The notes under the pieces are model-generated. The model was not told the origin of the DNA. It did no database searches and worked only from the letters and a program-made list of their open reading frames with translations. From Streptomyces sp. NRRL S-646 (GTDB lineage Bacteria > Actinomycetota > Actinomycetes > Streptomycetales > Streptomycetaceae): a stretch of 64,000 nucleotides of DNA. The stretch lies in NCBI RefSeq assembly GCF_000720765.1, contig NZ_JODC01000008.1:310001-374000 (forward strand). Reading direction: 5' to 3'. This document shows positions 41,146-49,149 of this stretch, piece after piece (the stretch's first letter is position 1; each line of letters begins with the position of its first letter). The position numbers and the translations under genes were made by a program.

Positions 41146-42735
41146 TCAAGGCCGGATCGCGCGGCCGAGCGATGCCGGCTCCTCAACTCCTGCTCCCGGC
41201 CCCGTGATCGGCGGCACGGCGACCTCGACGGTGCGGGCCAGCCGCGCTCCCTCGGGCCCGTACACGGCGCGCGGCTCGGGGAAGATCCGCAGCAGCGCCA
41301 GATACAGCACCGCGGCCACCACCAGCGACAGCGGCAGGCTGATGTCGATGCCGTTCGCGAGGTCGCCCAGCGGGCCGACGAACTGGCCCGGTATGTCGGT
41401 GAAGAGCACGCCGATGAGCGCGGACACCCACCACGCGGTCATGCCCCGCCAGTTCCAGCCGTGCGCGAACCAGTAACGGCCGCCGCGCTGACGGCGGTTG
41501 AAGACCTGGAGGGCCTCGGGGTCGTACCAGCCGCGCCGGGTGAAGAAGCCCAGCATCATGACGACCATCCACGGCGTGGTGCACGTGATGATCATCGTCG
41601 CGAAGGTGGAGATGGACTGGACGAGATCGAGCCCGAACCGGCCGATGAAGATGAACGCGATCGACAGGACGCCGACCAGCACCGTCGCCTGCACCCGCGA
41701 CAGCCGCGGGAACACCGAGGAGAAGTCGAGCCCGGTGCCGTAGAGCGAGGTCGTCCCCGTCGACATGCCGCCGATCAGGGCGAGCAGACACACCGGCAGG
41801 AAGTACCAGGTCGGCGAGATGGCGAGCAGTCCGCCCACGAAGTCGGGGGCCGCCGGATCGACGTACTTGGGGGCCTTCGCGGCGAGGATGCTCGCGGTCG
41901 CCAGACCGAAGACGAACGGCAGCAGCGTCGCGAGCTGCGACAGGAACGCGGCACCGATCACCCGCCGGCGCGGGGTGCTTGCCGGGATGTACCGCGACCA
42001 GTCGCCGAGAAACGCCCCGAACGACACCGGGTTGGACAGCACGATCAGGGCCGCGCCGATGAACGAAGGCCAGAACAGGGACCTGGTCGCCGCGTCCGCC
42101 GAATCCGTGAAGACACCGGCGTACGACGGGTCGAAGTCGCCGGCGAAGGCGATCGCGCCGAGCAGGAACAGCACGGTCGCCGAGGCCACCGCGACCTTGT
42201 TGACGAACAGCATGAACCGGAAGCCGTACACGCACACCGCGAGGACCAGGCCGGCGAACAGCGCGTACGCGACGACGTACGAGAGGTTGCTGCGCTGCAG
42301 GCCGAAGAGCCGGTGCGCACCGCCGACCAGGGCGTCCCCGGAGCTCCACACCGAGATGGAGAAGAACGCGACCGCGGTCAGCAGCGACAGGAACGAGCCG
42401 ACCACGCGGCCGTGCACGCCCAGGTGCGCGGAGGACGAGACGGCATTGTTCGTGCCGTTGACCGGGCCGAACACCGCCATCGGGCACAGGATCAGCGCGC
42501 CCGCGAGGACGCCGAGGAGGGTGGCCGCGAGGCCCTGCCAGAAGGAGAGGCCGAAAAGGATCGGGAAGGCGCCAAGGACACAGGTGGAGAAGGTGTTGGC
42601 GCCGCCGAAGGCGAGCCGGAACAGGTCGAGCGGGGTCGCGGTGCGGTCCGCGTCGGGGATGCGCTCGACGCCGTGGGCCTCGACCTCGGTGAGGGACGGC
42701 GGCGTGCTGGGGGAGTCGGACGGGGGCGAGGACAA
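41146..42735 (-). CDS. NCS1-family purine/cytosine/allantoin-type permease
   Basis: A 529-residue membrane protein from TTG 42735 behind GGAGCCACC. After a polar N-terminus (HGVERIPDADRTATPLDLFR) it shows twelve helices starting FGGANTFSTCVLGAFPILFG. NCS1 landmarks include GPVNGTNNAVSSSAHLGVHG, SNPVSFGAFLGDWSRYIPAS and GMSTGTTSLYGTGLDFSSVF. The family imports nucleobases, hydantoins or allantoin with Na+ or H+. Next to hydroxyacid oxidation genes its substrate may differ; it cannot be set from sequence alone. Same strand as the oxidase and dehydrogenase, likely one operon. Confidence 0.9.
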   Translation of the reverse strand: MSSPPSDSPSTPPSLTEVEAHGVERIPDADRTATPLDLFRLAFGGANTFSTCVLGAFPILFGLSFWQGLAATLLGVLAGALILCPMAVFGPVNGTNNAVSSSAHLGVHGRVVGSFLSLLTAVAFFSISVWSSGDALVGGAHRLFGLQRSNLSYVVAYALFAGLVLAVCVYGFRFMLFVNKVAVASATVLFLLGAIAFAGDFDPSYAGVFTDSADAATRSLFWPSFIGAALIVLSNPVSFGAFLGDWSRYIPASTPRRRVIGAAFLSQLATLLPFVFGLATASILAAKAPKYVDPAAPDFVGGLLAISPTWYFLPVCLLALIGGMSTGTTSLYGTGLDFSSVFPRLSRVQATVLVGVLSIAFIFIGRFGLDLVQSISTFATMIITCTTPWMVVMMLGFFTRRGWYDPEALQVFNRRQRGGRYWFAHGWNWRGMTAWWVSALIGVLFTDIPGQFVGPLGDLANGIDISLPLSLVVAAVLYLALLRIFPEPRAVYGPEGARLARTVEVAVPPITGPGAGVEEPASLGRAIRP

Positions 42736-42929
42736 GGTGGCTCCAGCGGGGACGGGGCGGTGGAGCGCTTTGTGGCGCGGCGGGGTGGACGGCCGGTCGC
42801 CGCCGCGAGGGTGTGCGGCGGGCAGGGCGGCCGTCCTCTCGGCGGTCTGCCGACCGTAAGGCGGTGTGCAAGCCCCGTGCCAGAGGACGGTTCATCCATC
42901 TTTCGCGTGGAGAGTGTACGAATCCTCCA

Positions 42930-43505
42930 TCAAATGTCGTCGGTCGGTGTGTCCGTCGAACGGTCCGTGGCGGCGTCCTGCGGTTCCGTGTCCGGGCCCT
43001 GTGCCCGCACCCGCTGGACGTGTTCGAGGGATTCACGCAGCTCGGCGAGCCAGTCGTCGGTGTGCCGCTGGACCAGGCGCACACACCACGCGAGGGCGTC
43101 GCTTCGGCTGCGGGCGACCCCGCCGGCGATCAGGGTGTCGAGGACCTGGCGTTCCGGCTGGCGCAGCCGGGTCATCACGGGCGCGGCCACGTGGGTGAAC
43201 AGGGTGCGCTCGCCGCCGCACTCCACGCCCCAGGAGACCTTCCGGCGGAAGCGGTGTTCGGCCTCGCGGGCCACTTCGATGCGTGCATCCCGGGTGCGCT
43301 CCCGGAACTCCTGGATCCGGCCCTGGACGGCGGCCTCCCGTTCGGCGTCCGAAGCGCCTTCGGCGAGCCGCGGCGCGGGGATGCGGCCGATCACGGTGAT
43401 CTCCTCGCGGTCGACCGTGAGCTCGGCCAACTCCTCGAAGAGGTCCTCGGGCAGACGGCCGGCGAACCAGCCTCGTAGCTTCTCTCGTTGCTCTGTCGTA
43501 ATCAT
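42930..43505 (-). CDS. Conserved hypothetical cytosolic protein
   Basis: A 191-residue protein from ATG 43505, or 198 residues from ATG 43526; neither has a good ribosome site. It is mostly helical and charged: [20 protein letters not shown], then [37 protein letters not shown] and [20 protein letters not shown], then [20 protein letters not shown] followed by [20 protein letters not shown]. The middle segment [35 protein letters not shown] looks conserved in Streptomyces, but I cannot name a family. GTAAT-N4-ATTAC lies at the start region (43507-43520). Divergent from the SSI gene. Role unknown. Confidence 0.7.
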   Translation of the reverse strand: MITTEQREKLRGWFAGRLPEDLFEELAELTVDREEITVIGRIPAPRLAEGASDAEREAAVQGRIQEFRERTRDARIEVAREAEHRFRRKVSWGVECGGERTLFTHVAAPVMTRLRQPERQVLDTLIAGGVARSRSDALAWCVRLVQRHTDDWLAELRESLEHVQRVRAQGPDTEPQDAATDRSTDTPTDDI

Positions 43506-43829
43506 GTAATGACGATTACTCACCATTGCGATGAACGCAAGGGGGTGCGGAGGAGTCCGCCGACAGCTCAACCGGAATGTTTCAGGCCTATTAACGAAGC
43601 GCAGGAAATCAGCCACTTGGCTGCTTCGGGCGATCAAGAACCGCTCAGTTTCGGGGTTCACCCGGTCGAATTCCGTGACTTCACGCCACTGCTTCAACAC
43701 GCAAGGTTACTGAAACGCATGGGGTCGAGGTGTGTTTCCGCGGCGGACTCGGCAGACTCGCGCTCGCCGGTCCGGCACCAACCCAGAACGGGCCGGCACA
43801 CCCTCGAATCCTGCGGAAGGATGCACACA
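43506..43829. other. 324-bp intergenic region before SSI gene
   Basis: No gene seen. It must hold the SSI promoter; GGAAGG at 43815 is the ribosome site. An inverted repeat GTAAT-N4-ATTAC (43507-43520) lies at the other end. No other regular structure found. Confidence 0.55.
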
Positions 43830-44264
43830 ATGCGGAACACCGCGCGCTGGGCAGCCACCCTCGCCCTCACGGCGACTGCCGTCAGCGGACCCCTGACCGG
43901 GGCCGCGCTCGCCGCCCCGGCCGCCGCCCCCGCCTCGCTCTATGCCCCCTCGGCCCTGGTGCTCACCGTCGGCCACGGCGCAAGCGCGGCCGCCGCGACC
44001 CCGCTGCGGGCCGTCACCCTGAGCTGCGCCCCGACGGCCTCCGGAACTCACCCGGCCCCGGCCCTCGCCTGCGCCGAGCTGCGCGGGGTCGCCGGTGACC
44101 TCGACGCCCTGAGGGCGCAAGAAGGCGTGATGTGCAACAAGCTGTACGACCCGGTCGTCGTCACGGTCGACGGCGTCTGGCAGGGCCAGCGTGTCTCCTA
44201 CGAACGGACCTTCGGCAACGAGTGCGTGAAGAACTCCTACGGGAACAGCGTCTTCGCGTTCTGA
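43830..44264 (+). CDS. Streptomyces subtilisin inhibitor (SSI) family, Lys P1
   Basis: A 144-residue secreted inhibitor from ATG 43830 (GGAAGG 9 nt upstream; ATG 43821 is too close to it). Signal peptide residues about 1-31. Four Cys at 66, 81, 102 and 132 match the two SSI disulfides. The reactive loop reads MCNKLYDPV, so the P1-P1' pair is K104-L105; SSI itself has Met-Val, and Lys at P1 typically gives trypsin inhibition. The C-terminal [20 protein letters not shown] and SVFAF are diagnostic. It is exported to block proteases during development. A streptogrisin-type protease is encoded at 56442, but that separation suggests no operon. Confidence 0.96.
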   Translation: MRNTARWAATLALTATAVSGPLTGAALAAPAAAPASLYAPSALVLTVGHGASAAAATPLRAVTLSCAPTASGTHPAPALACAELRGVAGDLDALRAQEGVMCNKLYDPVVVTVDGVWQGQRVSYERTFGNECVKNSYGNSVFAF

Positions 44265-44403
44265 GAGACCGGGATCGCGGAGCCCTCGTGCACACCTGAA
44301 GAGGCGCGCAGTTGGGGAGTGCGAGTCCCTTGTCGCGGGGTACCCGTCGATCTCGAACCAGGGGTCGGCCGGGCGGAGTGGGGCCGCCCGCCGACTCCTG
44401 GCA

Positions 44404-44781
44404 TCAGTTCCGCCCCTCCCCGGGGATCGCGGGGAGGGGCGGAAAGCGTCCCAGCAGTCCCGCACCGCTCAGCAGTCGGTGGATGGCGGGTGCGTCGGAG
44501 ACGATGCGGAGCCGGCCGCCGCGCTCCCGGGCGCGCGACTCGGCCCGGCACAGCACACGCAGGCCCGAGCAGTCGAAGAACTCGACCTGCCGCAGGTCGA
44601 CCAGCACATCCGGGACCGGCACCGCGGTCGCCGCGTCCAGGTGTTCCTGGAGGAACTCCGCGGTCGCCAGATCGATCTCACCCGCGACCAGGACCACGGT
44701 GAACCGGCTGCCGGCCCGAGTGCGGGCATGAGGGTTCGCCGCGGGCGGTTCGGAAGCGCGGTCGTGCGCATGCGGCGTCAT
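44404..44781 (-). CDS. STAS-domain anti-sigma factor antagonist
   Basis: A 125-residue protein from ATG 44781 behind TGGAGCGGAC. The STAS domain (about 27-115) has VVLVAGEIDLATAEFLQEHL and VLVDLRQVEFFDCSGLRVLC; the Ser in DCSGL is the phosphorylation site of RsbV-like antagonists. It binds a partner anti-sigma kinase when unphosphorylated. No kinase is adjacent, but two SpoIIE phosphatases lie elsewhere in the window (21627, 58018) and are candidate activators. Its final 13 codons form a perfect 14-bp hairpin (44408-44444) that would terminate the transcript. Confidence 0.9.
   Translation of the reverse strand: MTPHAHDRASEPPAANPHARTRAGSRFTVVLVAGEIDLATAEFLQEHLDAATAVPVPDVLVDLRQVEFFDCSGLRVLCRAESRARERGGRLRIVSDAPAIHRLLSGAGLLGRFPPLPAIPGEGRN
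44408..44444. terminator. 14-bp perfect hairpin overlapping STAS 3' end
   Basis: TTCCGCCCCTCCCC (44408-44421) pairs with GGGGAGGGGCGGAA (44431-44444) across a 9-nt loop. It covers the STAS gene end and lies 144 bp after the SSI stop, between convergent genes, so it could act for both. Confidence 0.75.
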
Positions 44782-44946
44782 GTCCGCTCCACCTAGGCAA
44801 AGGGCGCATTTGATCTCGGTAGTTACCCCGGCGGGTGGGGGAACATCCCCGACACGCCGAGCGCAAGATCTGGTTCACTCGACCTGGTGAATTGTGATGG
44901 AGGGGCTTGACGTTTTGCGGTCGCAACGGAGCTGAAGAGTCTTGCT

Positions 44947-45954
44947 TCAGCGTGTCGGGGCCGCGATGCGCAGAGGCAGCAGATCCGGGGAAGCGGGCGC
45001 CTCGTCGAGACTGTTGATCTTCGCCCACCAGGATCTACCGTCCTCGATCTGTCGCAGCAGGATGCCTTCGCGGATCGCCCAGGGGCAGATCGTGACCACT
45101 CTGAGGCCGGTCAGCTTCATCGAGGTGTGGGCGACCACCGCGCCGGCCAGGCTCTGCGCGGCGCGCGGCGCAGAGATGCCGGGGAGCCCGGCGCGTTCGG
45201 CGGCCGGCAGTGCGGCCAGACGGCCGATGGCGAGCCGTAGGTCCGAGCGCTCCAACTGCCGTTCCACGAACGGGCCGTGGCGCCCGGGCGGCGCTCCGCA
45301 CAGCCGTCCCAGCTGCTGGAAGGTACGCGAGGTGGCCACCGCTGTGCGCGGACCTTCCCAGCGGATCCGCGCGGCAACGTCCCGCAGTTGGTGCCGGACC
45401 TTCCGGCGCAGCGCCCGCAGCTGCTCCTGCGGCGGCGGATCCTGCTCGTGGAAGAACTCATGGGTCAGCCGTCCCGCGCCCAACGGCAGCGAGGCCACGA
45501 AGTCGGGCAACCGGCCGCGCCCGAAGGCCACTTCGAGCGAACCGCCGCCGATGTCCAGCAGTGCGAGGGGCCCCGACCGCCAGCCCATCCAGCGCCGCGC
45601 CCCGAGAAAAGTCAGCTCCGCCTCGACCTCGCCGGGCAGCGTGCACAACCCGACCCCGGTCCGGGTCCGGACGGTGCGCAGCACCTCCCGGCGGTTCGGA
45701 GCCGCACGCACCACCGCGGTCGCAAACGCCAGCGGTGCGGTCGCCCCCCAGCGGGCCGCGGTCCGGCTCGCGTCGGCGACCGCCCCGGCGATGCGGTCGA
45801 TGTCCTCCTCGGGAATGCTGCTCCCCGGCCTCACATGTTCGGACAGCCTCAGGCGCCACTTGGCGGTGTGGACCGGCAGCGGCACCCCGCCCTGAGCATC
45901 CGCCACAACCAGCCGGACCGTGTTCGACCCCACATCCACCACGCTGATTCGCAT
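44947..45954 (-). CDS. Ppx/GppA phosphatase family protein
   Basis: A 335-residue protein from ATG 45954; it begins MRISVVDVGSNTVRLVVADA. The actin-like ATPase fold has the phosphate-1 motif DVGSNTVRL, and DIGGGSLEVAFG as phosphate-2. Length (about 335) equals the short actinobacterial Ppx2 or Ppx1 group that degrades polyphosphate or pppGpp. HTSMKLTGLRVVTICPWAIR, EGILLR is the conserved C-terminal helix. Which of polyphosphate or pppGpp is the substrate is unclear. It is 39 bp downstream of the ICMT-like gene and upstream of STAS on the same strand. Confidence 0.9.
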   Translation of the reverse strand: MRISVVDVGSNTVRLVVADAQGGVPLPVHTAKWRLRLSEHVRPGSSIPEEDIDRIAGAVADASRTAARWGATAPLAFATAVVRAAPNRREVLRTVRTRTGVGLCTLPGEVEAELTFLGARRWMGWRSGPLALLDIGGGSLEVAFGRGRLPDFVASLPLGAGRLTHEFFHEQDPPPQEQLRALRRKVRHQLRDVAARIRWEGPRTAVATSRTFQQLGRLCGAPPGRHGPFVERQLERSDLRLAIGRLAALPAAERAGLPGISAPRAAQSLAGAVVAHTSMKLTGLRVVTICPWAIREGILLRQIEDGRSWWAKINSLDEAPASPDLLPLRIAAPTR

Positions 45955-45993
45955 GGGCCAGGGGGTACCCAATTCGGGGCAGGCCAACGCCCG

Positions 45994-46488
45994 TCAGTCC
46001 CGGCGCCAGGGTGTCAGTCGCGGCCACCAGCCCGGCACCGCGCGCCGGTAGCGGGTGTACTCGGCGCCGAACCGGCGGGTCAGCGCGGGCTGCTCGTACC
46101 ACGTCGCGAACGCCCACATCGCCCCTCCCGCGCAGGCGCCGTACCCGAACAGCAGCGGCCGGGCGAGCAGCAGGCCCTGACCGCCGATCGCCGCAAGCAC
46201 AGCGACGTACATCGGATTGCGGACGTACCGGTACAGCCCGCCCACCACAAGGTGCTCGGGCGGCGCGACCGGCGCCGGCGTACCCACGCCCTCGACCACG
46301 AAGCGGACGTAGGCCGACAGCAGGACAACTGCCCCCGCGGCGAGCGGGAGCAGGCCGAGCACGCGCACGGGCGGCCACCAGTCGCCCGCCCGCCAGCCGG
46401 TCAGCCACCACGGCAGCAGGACGACCACGCTGCCGGGCGCGAGGAACAGGAAGACCGTGGCCCCGAGTGCCGCCGCCGTTCTGCGCAT
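45994..46488 (-). CDS. Isoprenylcysteine carboxyl methyltransferase (ICMT/PEMT)-like membrane protein
   Basis: A 164-residue membrane protein from ATG 46488. Three or four hydrophobic segments occur (AAALGATVFLFLAPGSVVVL, RVLGLLPLAAGAVVLLSAY). The signature LVVGGLYRYVRNPMYVAVLA near residues 80-100 is the RxxRHP/NPMY methyltransferase motif of the ICMT/PEMT group, and YEQPALTRRFGAEYTRYRRA with EP-like residues completes the SAM site. Bacterial members of unknown substrate methylate lipids or small molecules. Same strand as MFS upstream, but a strong terminator (46509) intervenes. Confidence 0.88.
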   Translation of the reverse strand: MRRTAAALGATVFLFLAPGSVVVLLPWWLTGWRAGDWWPPVRVLGLLPLAAGAVVLLSAYVRFVVEGVGTPAPVAPPEHLVVGGLYRYVRNPMYVAVLAAIGGQGLLLARPLLFGYGACAGGAMWAFATWYEQPALTRRFGAEYTRYRRAVPGWWPRLTPWRRD

Positions 46489-46508
46489 ACGGCCACCATG
46501 GCAGCGAG

Positions 46509-46544
46509 GAGGGGCCGCCGTCTCCCTGCGGACGGCGGCCCCTC
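46509..46544 (-). terminator. 14-bp perfect hairpin after MFS gene
   Basis: GAGGGGCCGCCGTC (46509-46522) is the reverse complement of GACGGCGGCCCCTC (46531-46544), with an 8-nt loop. Lies 42 bp beyond the MFS stop and 20 bp before the ICMT start. Confidence 0.85.
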
Positions 46545-46586
46545 GGCCCCGTGCGGCTCTGGCCGGTGCGGCTCGGAGCGGATCGA

Positions 46587-48089
46587 TCACATGTGGACGA
46601 CCGGTGCGGCGTCCGCGTCCTGCTCCGGGACCCCGCGGCGGAAGAGTACGAAGGCGATCACCGCGCCGGCGGCGAACAGGCCCGCCGACCACCAGAAGGC
46701 GGTGGTGTAGCTCTGGATCGTCGCCTGGGCCTGCACCAGCTTGCTGGTCGCGTCCTTGCCGGCCAGGTAGTCGGTCGCCGCGCTCGCGGCCAGGGTGTTC
46801 AGCAGCGCCGTACCGATCGAACCGCCCACCTGCTGCATGGCGTTGACCGTGGCGGAGGCGACGCCCGCGTCCTCGGCGGCCACCCCGCCGGTGGCCAGTT
46901 GCATGGCCGCCGGCATCACGAGGCCGAGGCCGACACCGGTGACGATGAGCTGAGGCAGCACCGCGCTGACGTAGCTCGAACCGACGCCGATCCCGGTCAG
47001 CCAGGCCATGCCGACCGCGGCGATGGCGAAGCCCAGCGGGACGACGACCTTCGGCCCGATCCGCGGCACCAGGGCCGTGGTGCCGAGCTGCGCCGCCACC
47101 ATCAGCGCACCGACCATCGGCAGGAACGCCACACCGGTCTTGGTCGGGCTGAAGCCCAGGTTCAGCTGCAGGTAGTAGGTGAGGAAGAGGAACACACCGA
47201 ACATGCCGCCGCCGGAGATCAGCACCGCGAGGAACGAGGCCGCCCGGTTGCGGTCCAGCAGGATGCGCAGGGGCAGCAGCGGGTGTGCGGCCTTGGTCTG
47301 CCACCAGGCGAACGCTGCGAGCAGCACACCGCCCGCGATCAGGAAGCCCCAGGTCAGGCCCGAACCCCAGTCGTGCGTCTCGGCGTTGGAGAAGCCGTAG
47401 ACCAGCGAGAACAGACCGGCGGCGACCAGCACGGTGCCCGGCACGTCCAGCTTGGAGTTCCCGGCATCGCGGTGGTTGGTCAGCAGCAGCCAGCCGCCCA
47501 CGAAGGCGACGACGGCGATCGCGACGTTCACGTACAGCGTCCAGCGCCAGTCGAACGCGTCGGTCAGGACACCGCCGAGCAGCAGGCCCACCGCACCGCC
47601 GGCGCCGGCGATGGCGCCGTAGACGCTGAAGGCCCTTGCGCGCTCTCGGGCGTCGGTGAAGGTCGTGTTGAGGAGGGAGAGTGCGGCCGGCGCGAGCAGC
47701 GCGCCGAAGGCGCCCTGCAGAGCACGCGCGGTGACCAGCATGCCGAAGCCGTTCGCGGCACCGCCGAGCGCGGAGACGGCGGCGAAGCCGACCACACCTA
47801 TGAGGAAGGCCGTCTTGCGGCCGAAGAGGTCGGCGATACGGCCGCCGAGCAGCAGCAGGGAAGCGAACGACAGCGCGTACGCGGTGACGATCCACTGCCG
47901 GTTGCCGTCGGAGAAGCCGAGGTCGGCCTGGGCCGAGGGCAGGGCGATGTTCACGATGGTGGCGTCCAGCACCACCATCAGCTGTGCGACGGCGACGACC
48001 GCGAGGATCCACCATCGCTTCGACGAGGCGGCGGGCGCGGCCTCGACCGCCCCTCTGGGGGCGCTGTCGGTCAGGGTCTTCTGAGGCAT
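46587..48089 (-). CDS. MFS (DHA2-type) efflux transporter
   Basis: A 500-residue, 14-helix protein from ATG 48089. It starts SKRWWILAVVAVAQLMVVLD and ATIVNIALPSAQADLGFSDG, then has LLLGGRIADLFGRKTAF (motif A) and SVYGAIAGAGGAVGLLLGGV (motif C), characteristic of EmrB/QacA drug exporters. The C-terminal tail has VPEQDADAAPVVHM. Two inverted repeats with CGAAAC/GTTTCG arms lie upstream (48129-48189), typical of a TetR-family operator, but no TetR gene is adjacent; an ArsR gene is divergent. The target drug is unknown. Confidence 0.92.
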   Translation of the reverse strand: MPQKTLTDSAPRGAVEAAPAASSKRWWILAVVAVAQLMVVLDATIVNIALPSAQADLGFSDGNRQWIVTAYALSFASLLLLGGRIADLFGRKTAFLIGVVGFAAVSALGGAANGFGMLVTARALQGAFGALLAPAALSLLNTTFTDARERARAFSVYGAIAGAGGAVGLLLGGVLTDAFDWRWTLYVNVAIAVVAFVGGWLLLTNHRDAGNSKLDVPGTVLVAAGLFSLVYGFSNAETHDWGSGLTWGFLIAGGVLLAAFAWWQTKAAHPLLPLRILLDRNRAASFLAVLISGGGMFGVFLFLTYYLQLNLGFSPTKTGVAFLPMVGALMVAAQLGTTALVPRIGPKVVVPLGFAIAAVGMAWLTGIGVGSSYVSAVLPQLIVTGVGLGLVMPAAMQLATGGVAAEDAGVASATVNAMQQVGGSIGTALLNTLAASAATDYLAGKDATSKLVQAQATIQSYTTAFWWSAGLFAAGAVIAFVLFRRGVPEQDADAAPVVHM

Positions 48090-48128
48090 GGGAGAACCAC
48101 TCCAGGGAAGTCGTTCGGGAAACCTTGA

Positions 48129-48143
48129 ACGAAACGGTTTCGT
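48129..48143. promoter_or_regulatory. Inverted repeat operator 1 upstream of MFS
   Basis: ACGAAAC-G-GTTTCGT, 7-bp perfect arms, 40 bp before the MFS start codon on the minus strand. Shares its CGAAAC/GTTTCG arms with operator 2. Confidence 0.6.
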
Positions 48144-48169
48144 ACACCAGCAGACTAGACCCCTCACGA

Positions 48170-48189
48170 GCGAAACGGCAACGTTTCGC
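48170..48189. promoter_or_regulatory. Inverted repeat operator 2 upstream of MFS
   Basis: GCGAAACG-N4-CGTTTCGC, 8-bp perfect arms, within the divergent MFS/ArsR region and 63 bp before the ArsR ATG. Confidence 0.6.
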
Positions 48190-48206
48190 CAGGTGTGGTC
48201 TTCCTT

Positions 48207-48245
48207 GCATATACCTTGACAGGCATATAACCGCAGAGGCATATT
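48207..48245 (+). promoter_or_regulatory. ArsR gene promoter with three 16-bp-spaced GCATAT repeats
   Basis: TTGACA (48216-48221) and CATATT (48240-48245) with an 18-nt spacer predict a start close to ATG 48252, so the mRNA may be leaderless. GCATAT recurs at 48207, 48223 and 48239, exactly 16 bp apart, across this promoter. Confidence 0.55.
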
Positions 48246-48251
48246 GAGGCC

Positions 48252-48596
48252 ATGTCCGATGCCGCCTTCTGGACCGCCCTCGCCGATCCGCACCGGCGGG
48301 CCATCGTCGCGCTGCTCCTGGAGCGGCCGCGGCCCGTCGGAGAGATCGTGGAGGCATGCGGTCTGAGCCAGCCGGGCACGTCCAAGCATCTGAAGGTGCT
48401 GCGCGAGGCGGGCCTGGTGCGGGTGCGGCAGGAGGCGCAGCGTCGCGTCTACGCGCTCGACCCGGCACCGATCGCCGAGCTCGACGCATGGCTAGCCCCG
48501 TACCGCAGGCTGTGGAACAGCAGCCTGGACGCCCTGGGCCGCCGCCTCGACGAGACGGCGTCGGACGATCCCGAGGAACCCGTCCCGAAGGACTGA
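48252..48596 (+). CDS. ArsR-family HTH regulator (AHSA1-linked)
   Basis: A 114-residue winged-helix protein from ATG 48252. Residues 5-85 carry FWTALADPHRRAIVALLLER, PRPVGEIVEACGLSQPGTSK and HLKVLREAGLVRVRQEAQRR, matching ArsR/HTH_20 regulators. No metal-binding Cys cluster is visible, so it is likely a non-metal member of the group usually paired with AHSA1/SRPBCC genes. It is followed 6 bp later by such a gene, in an operon of the kind used for lipid or xenobiotic stress. GCATAT repeats at its promoter may be its own binding sites (inference). Confidence 0.9.
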   Translation: MSDAAFWTALADPHRRAIVALLLERPRPVGEIVEACGLSQPGTSKHLKVLREAGLVRVRQEAQRRVYALDPAPIAELDAWLAPYRRLWNSSLDALGRRLDETASDDPEEPVPKD

Positions 48597-48602
48597 ACCA
48601 CC

Positions 48603-49130
48603 ATGGCCGCTGATCTCACCGGCACCTATCTGACCCTGGACGACGGCCGCCCGGCCGTCCGCTTCAGCCGTACCTACGACCATCCCATCGAGCGCGTCTG
48701 GCAGTTCGTCACCGACGCCGAGGAACTCGCCCACTGGTTCCCCTCGCGCGCCGAGATCGACCCGCGACCCGGCGGCACGATCAACTTCAGCGGCGACCCG
48801 AACATGCCCGAGTCCACGGGTCGGGTGCTGGCTCTCGACGAGCCGCGTCACCTGTCCTTCGAATGGGGCGGCGACGAGCTGCACTTCGACCTGGAGGCAC
48901 TGGACGCCAAGCGCACCCGCTTCACCCTCACCAACGTCCTGCAGGCCGCCGACACTGCCGCCCGCAACGGCGCCGGCTGGGAGGTGTGCCTGGCCGCCCT
49001 CGACGCGAAGGCGCGGGGGGAGCGGTCCGAGGGGCCGCACGCCGGGGCGAGCGCTCCCTGGAAGGAGTTCTACGAGGGGTACGTCGAGGCCGGTGTGCCC
49101 TCCGGGGCGCCGGTGCCCGGCCTCGACTGA
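48603..49130 (+). CDS. SRPBCC (AHSA1-like) domain protein
   Basis: A 175-residue protein from ATG 48603. The START-like domain begins FSRTYDHPIERVWQFVTDAE and ELAHWFPSRAEIDPRPGGTI, and continues with LALDEPRHLSFEWGGDELHF, then TRFTLTNVLQAADTAARNGA, the usual AHSA1 (activator of Hsp90 ATPase homologue 1) profile. The helix-grip pocket binds a lipid or hydrophobic ligand. It follows the ArsR-like regulator by 6 bp. The ligand is unknown. It converges on the peptide export operon with 19 bp between stops. Confidence 0.9.
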   Translation: MAADLTGTYLTLDDGRPAVRFSRTYDHPIERVWQFVTDAEELAHWFPSRAEIDPRPGGTINFSGDPNMPESTGRVLALDEPRHLSFEWGGDELHFDLEALDAKRTRFTLTNVLQAADTAARNGAGWEVCLAALDAKARGERSEGPHAGASAPWKEFYEGYVEAGVPSGAPVPGLD

Positions 49131-49149
49131 CGCTCTTCGGGAGCTTCCC

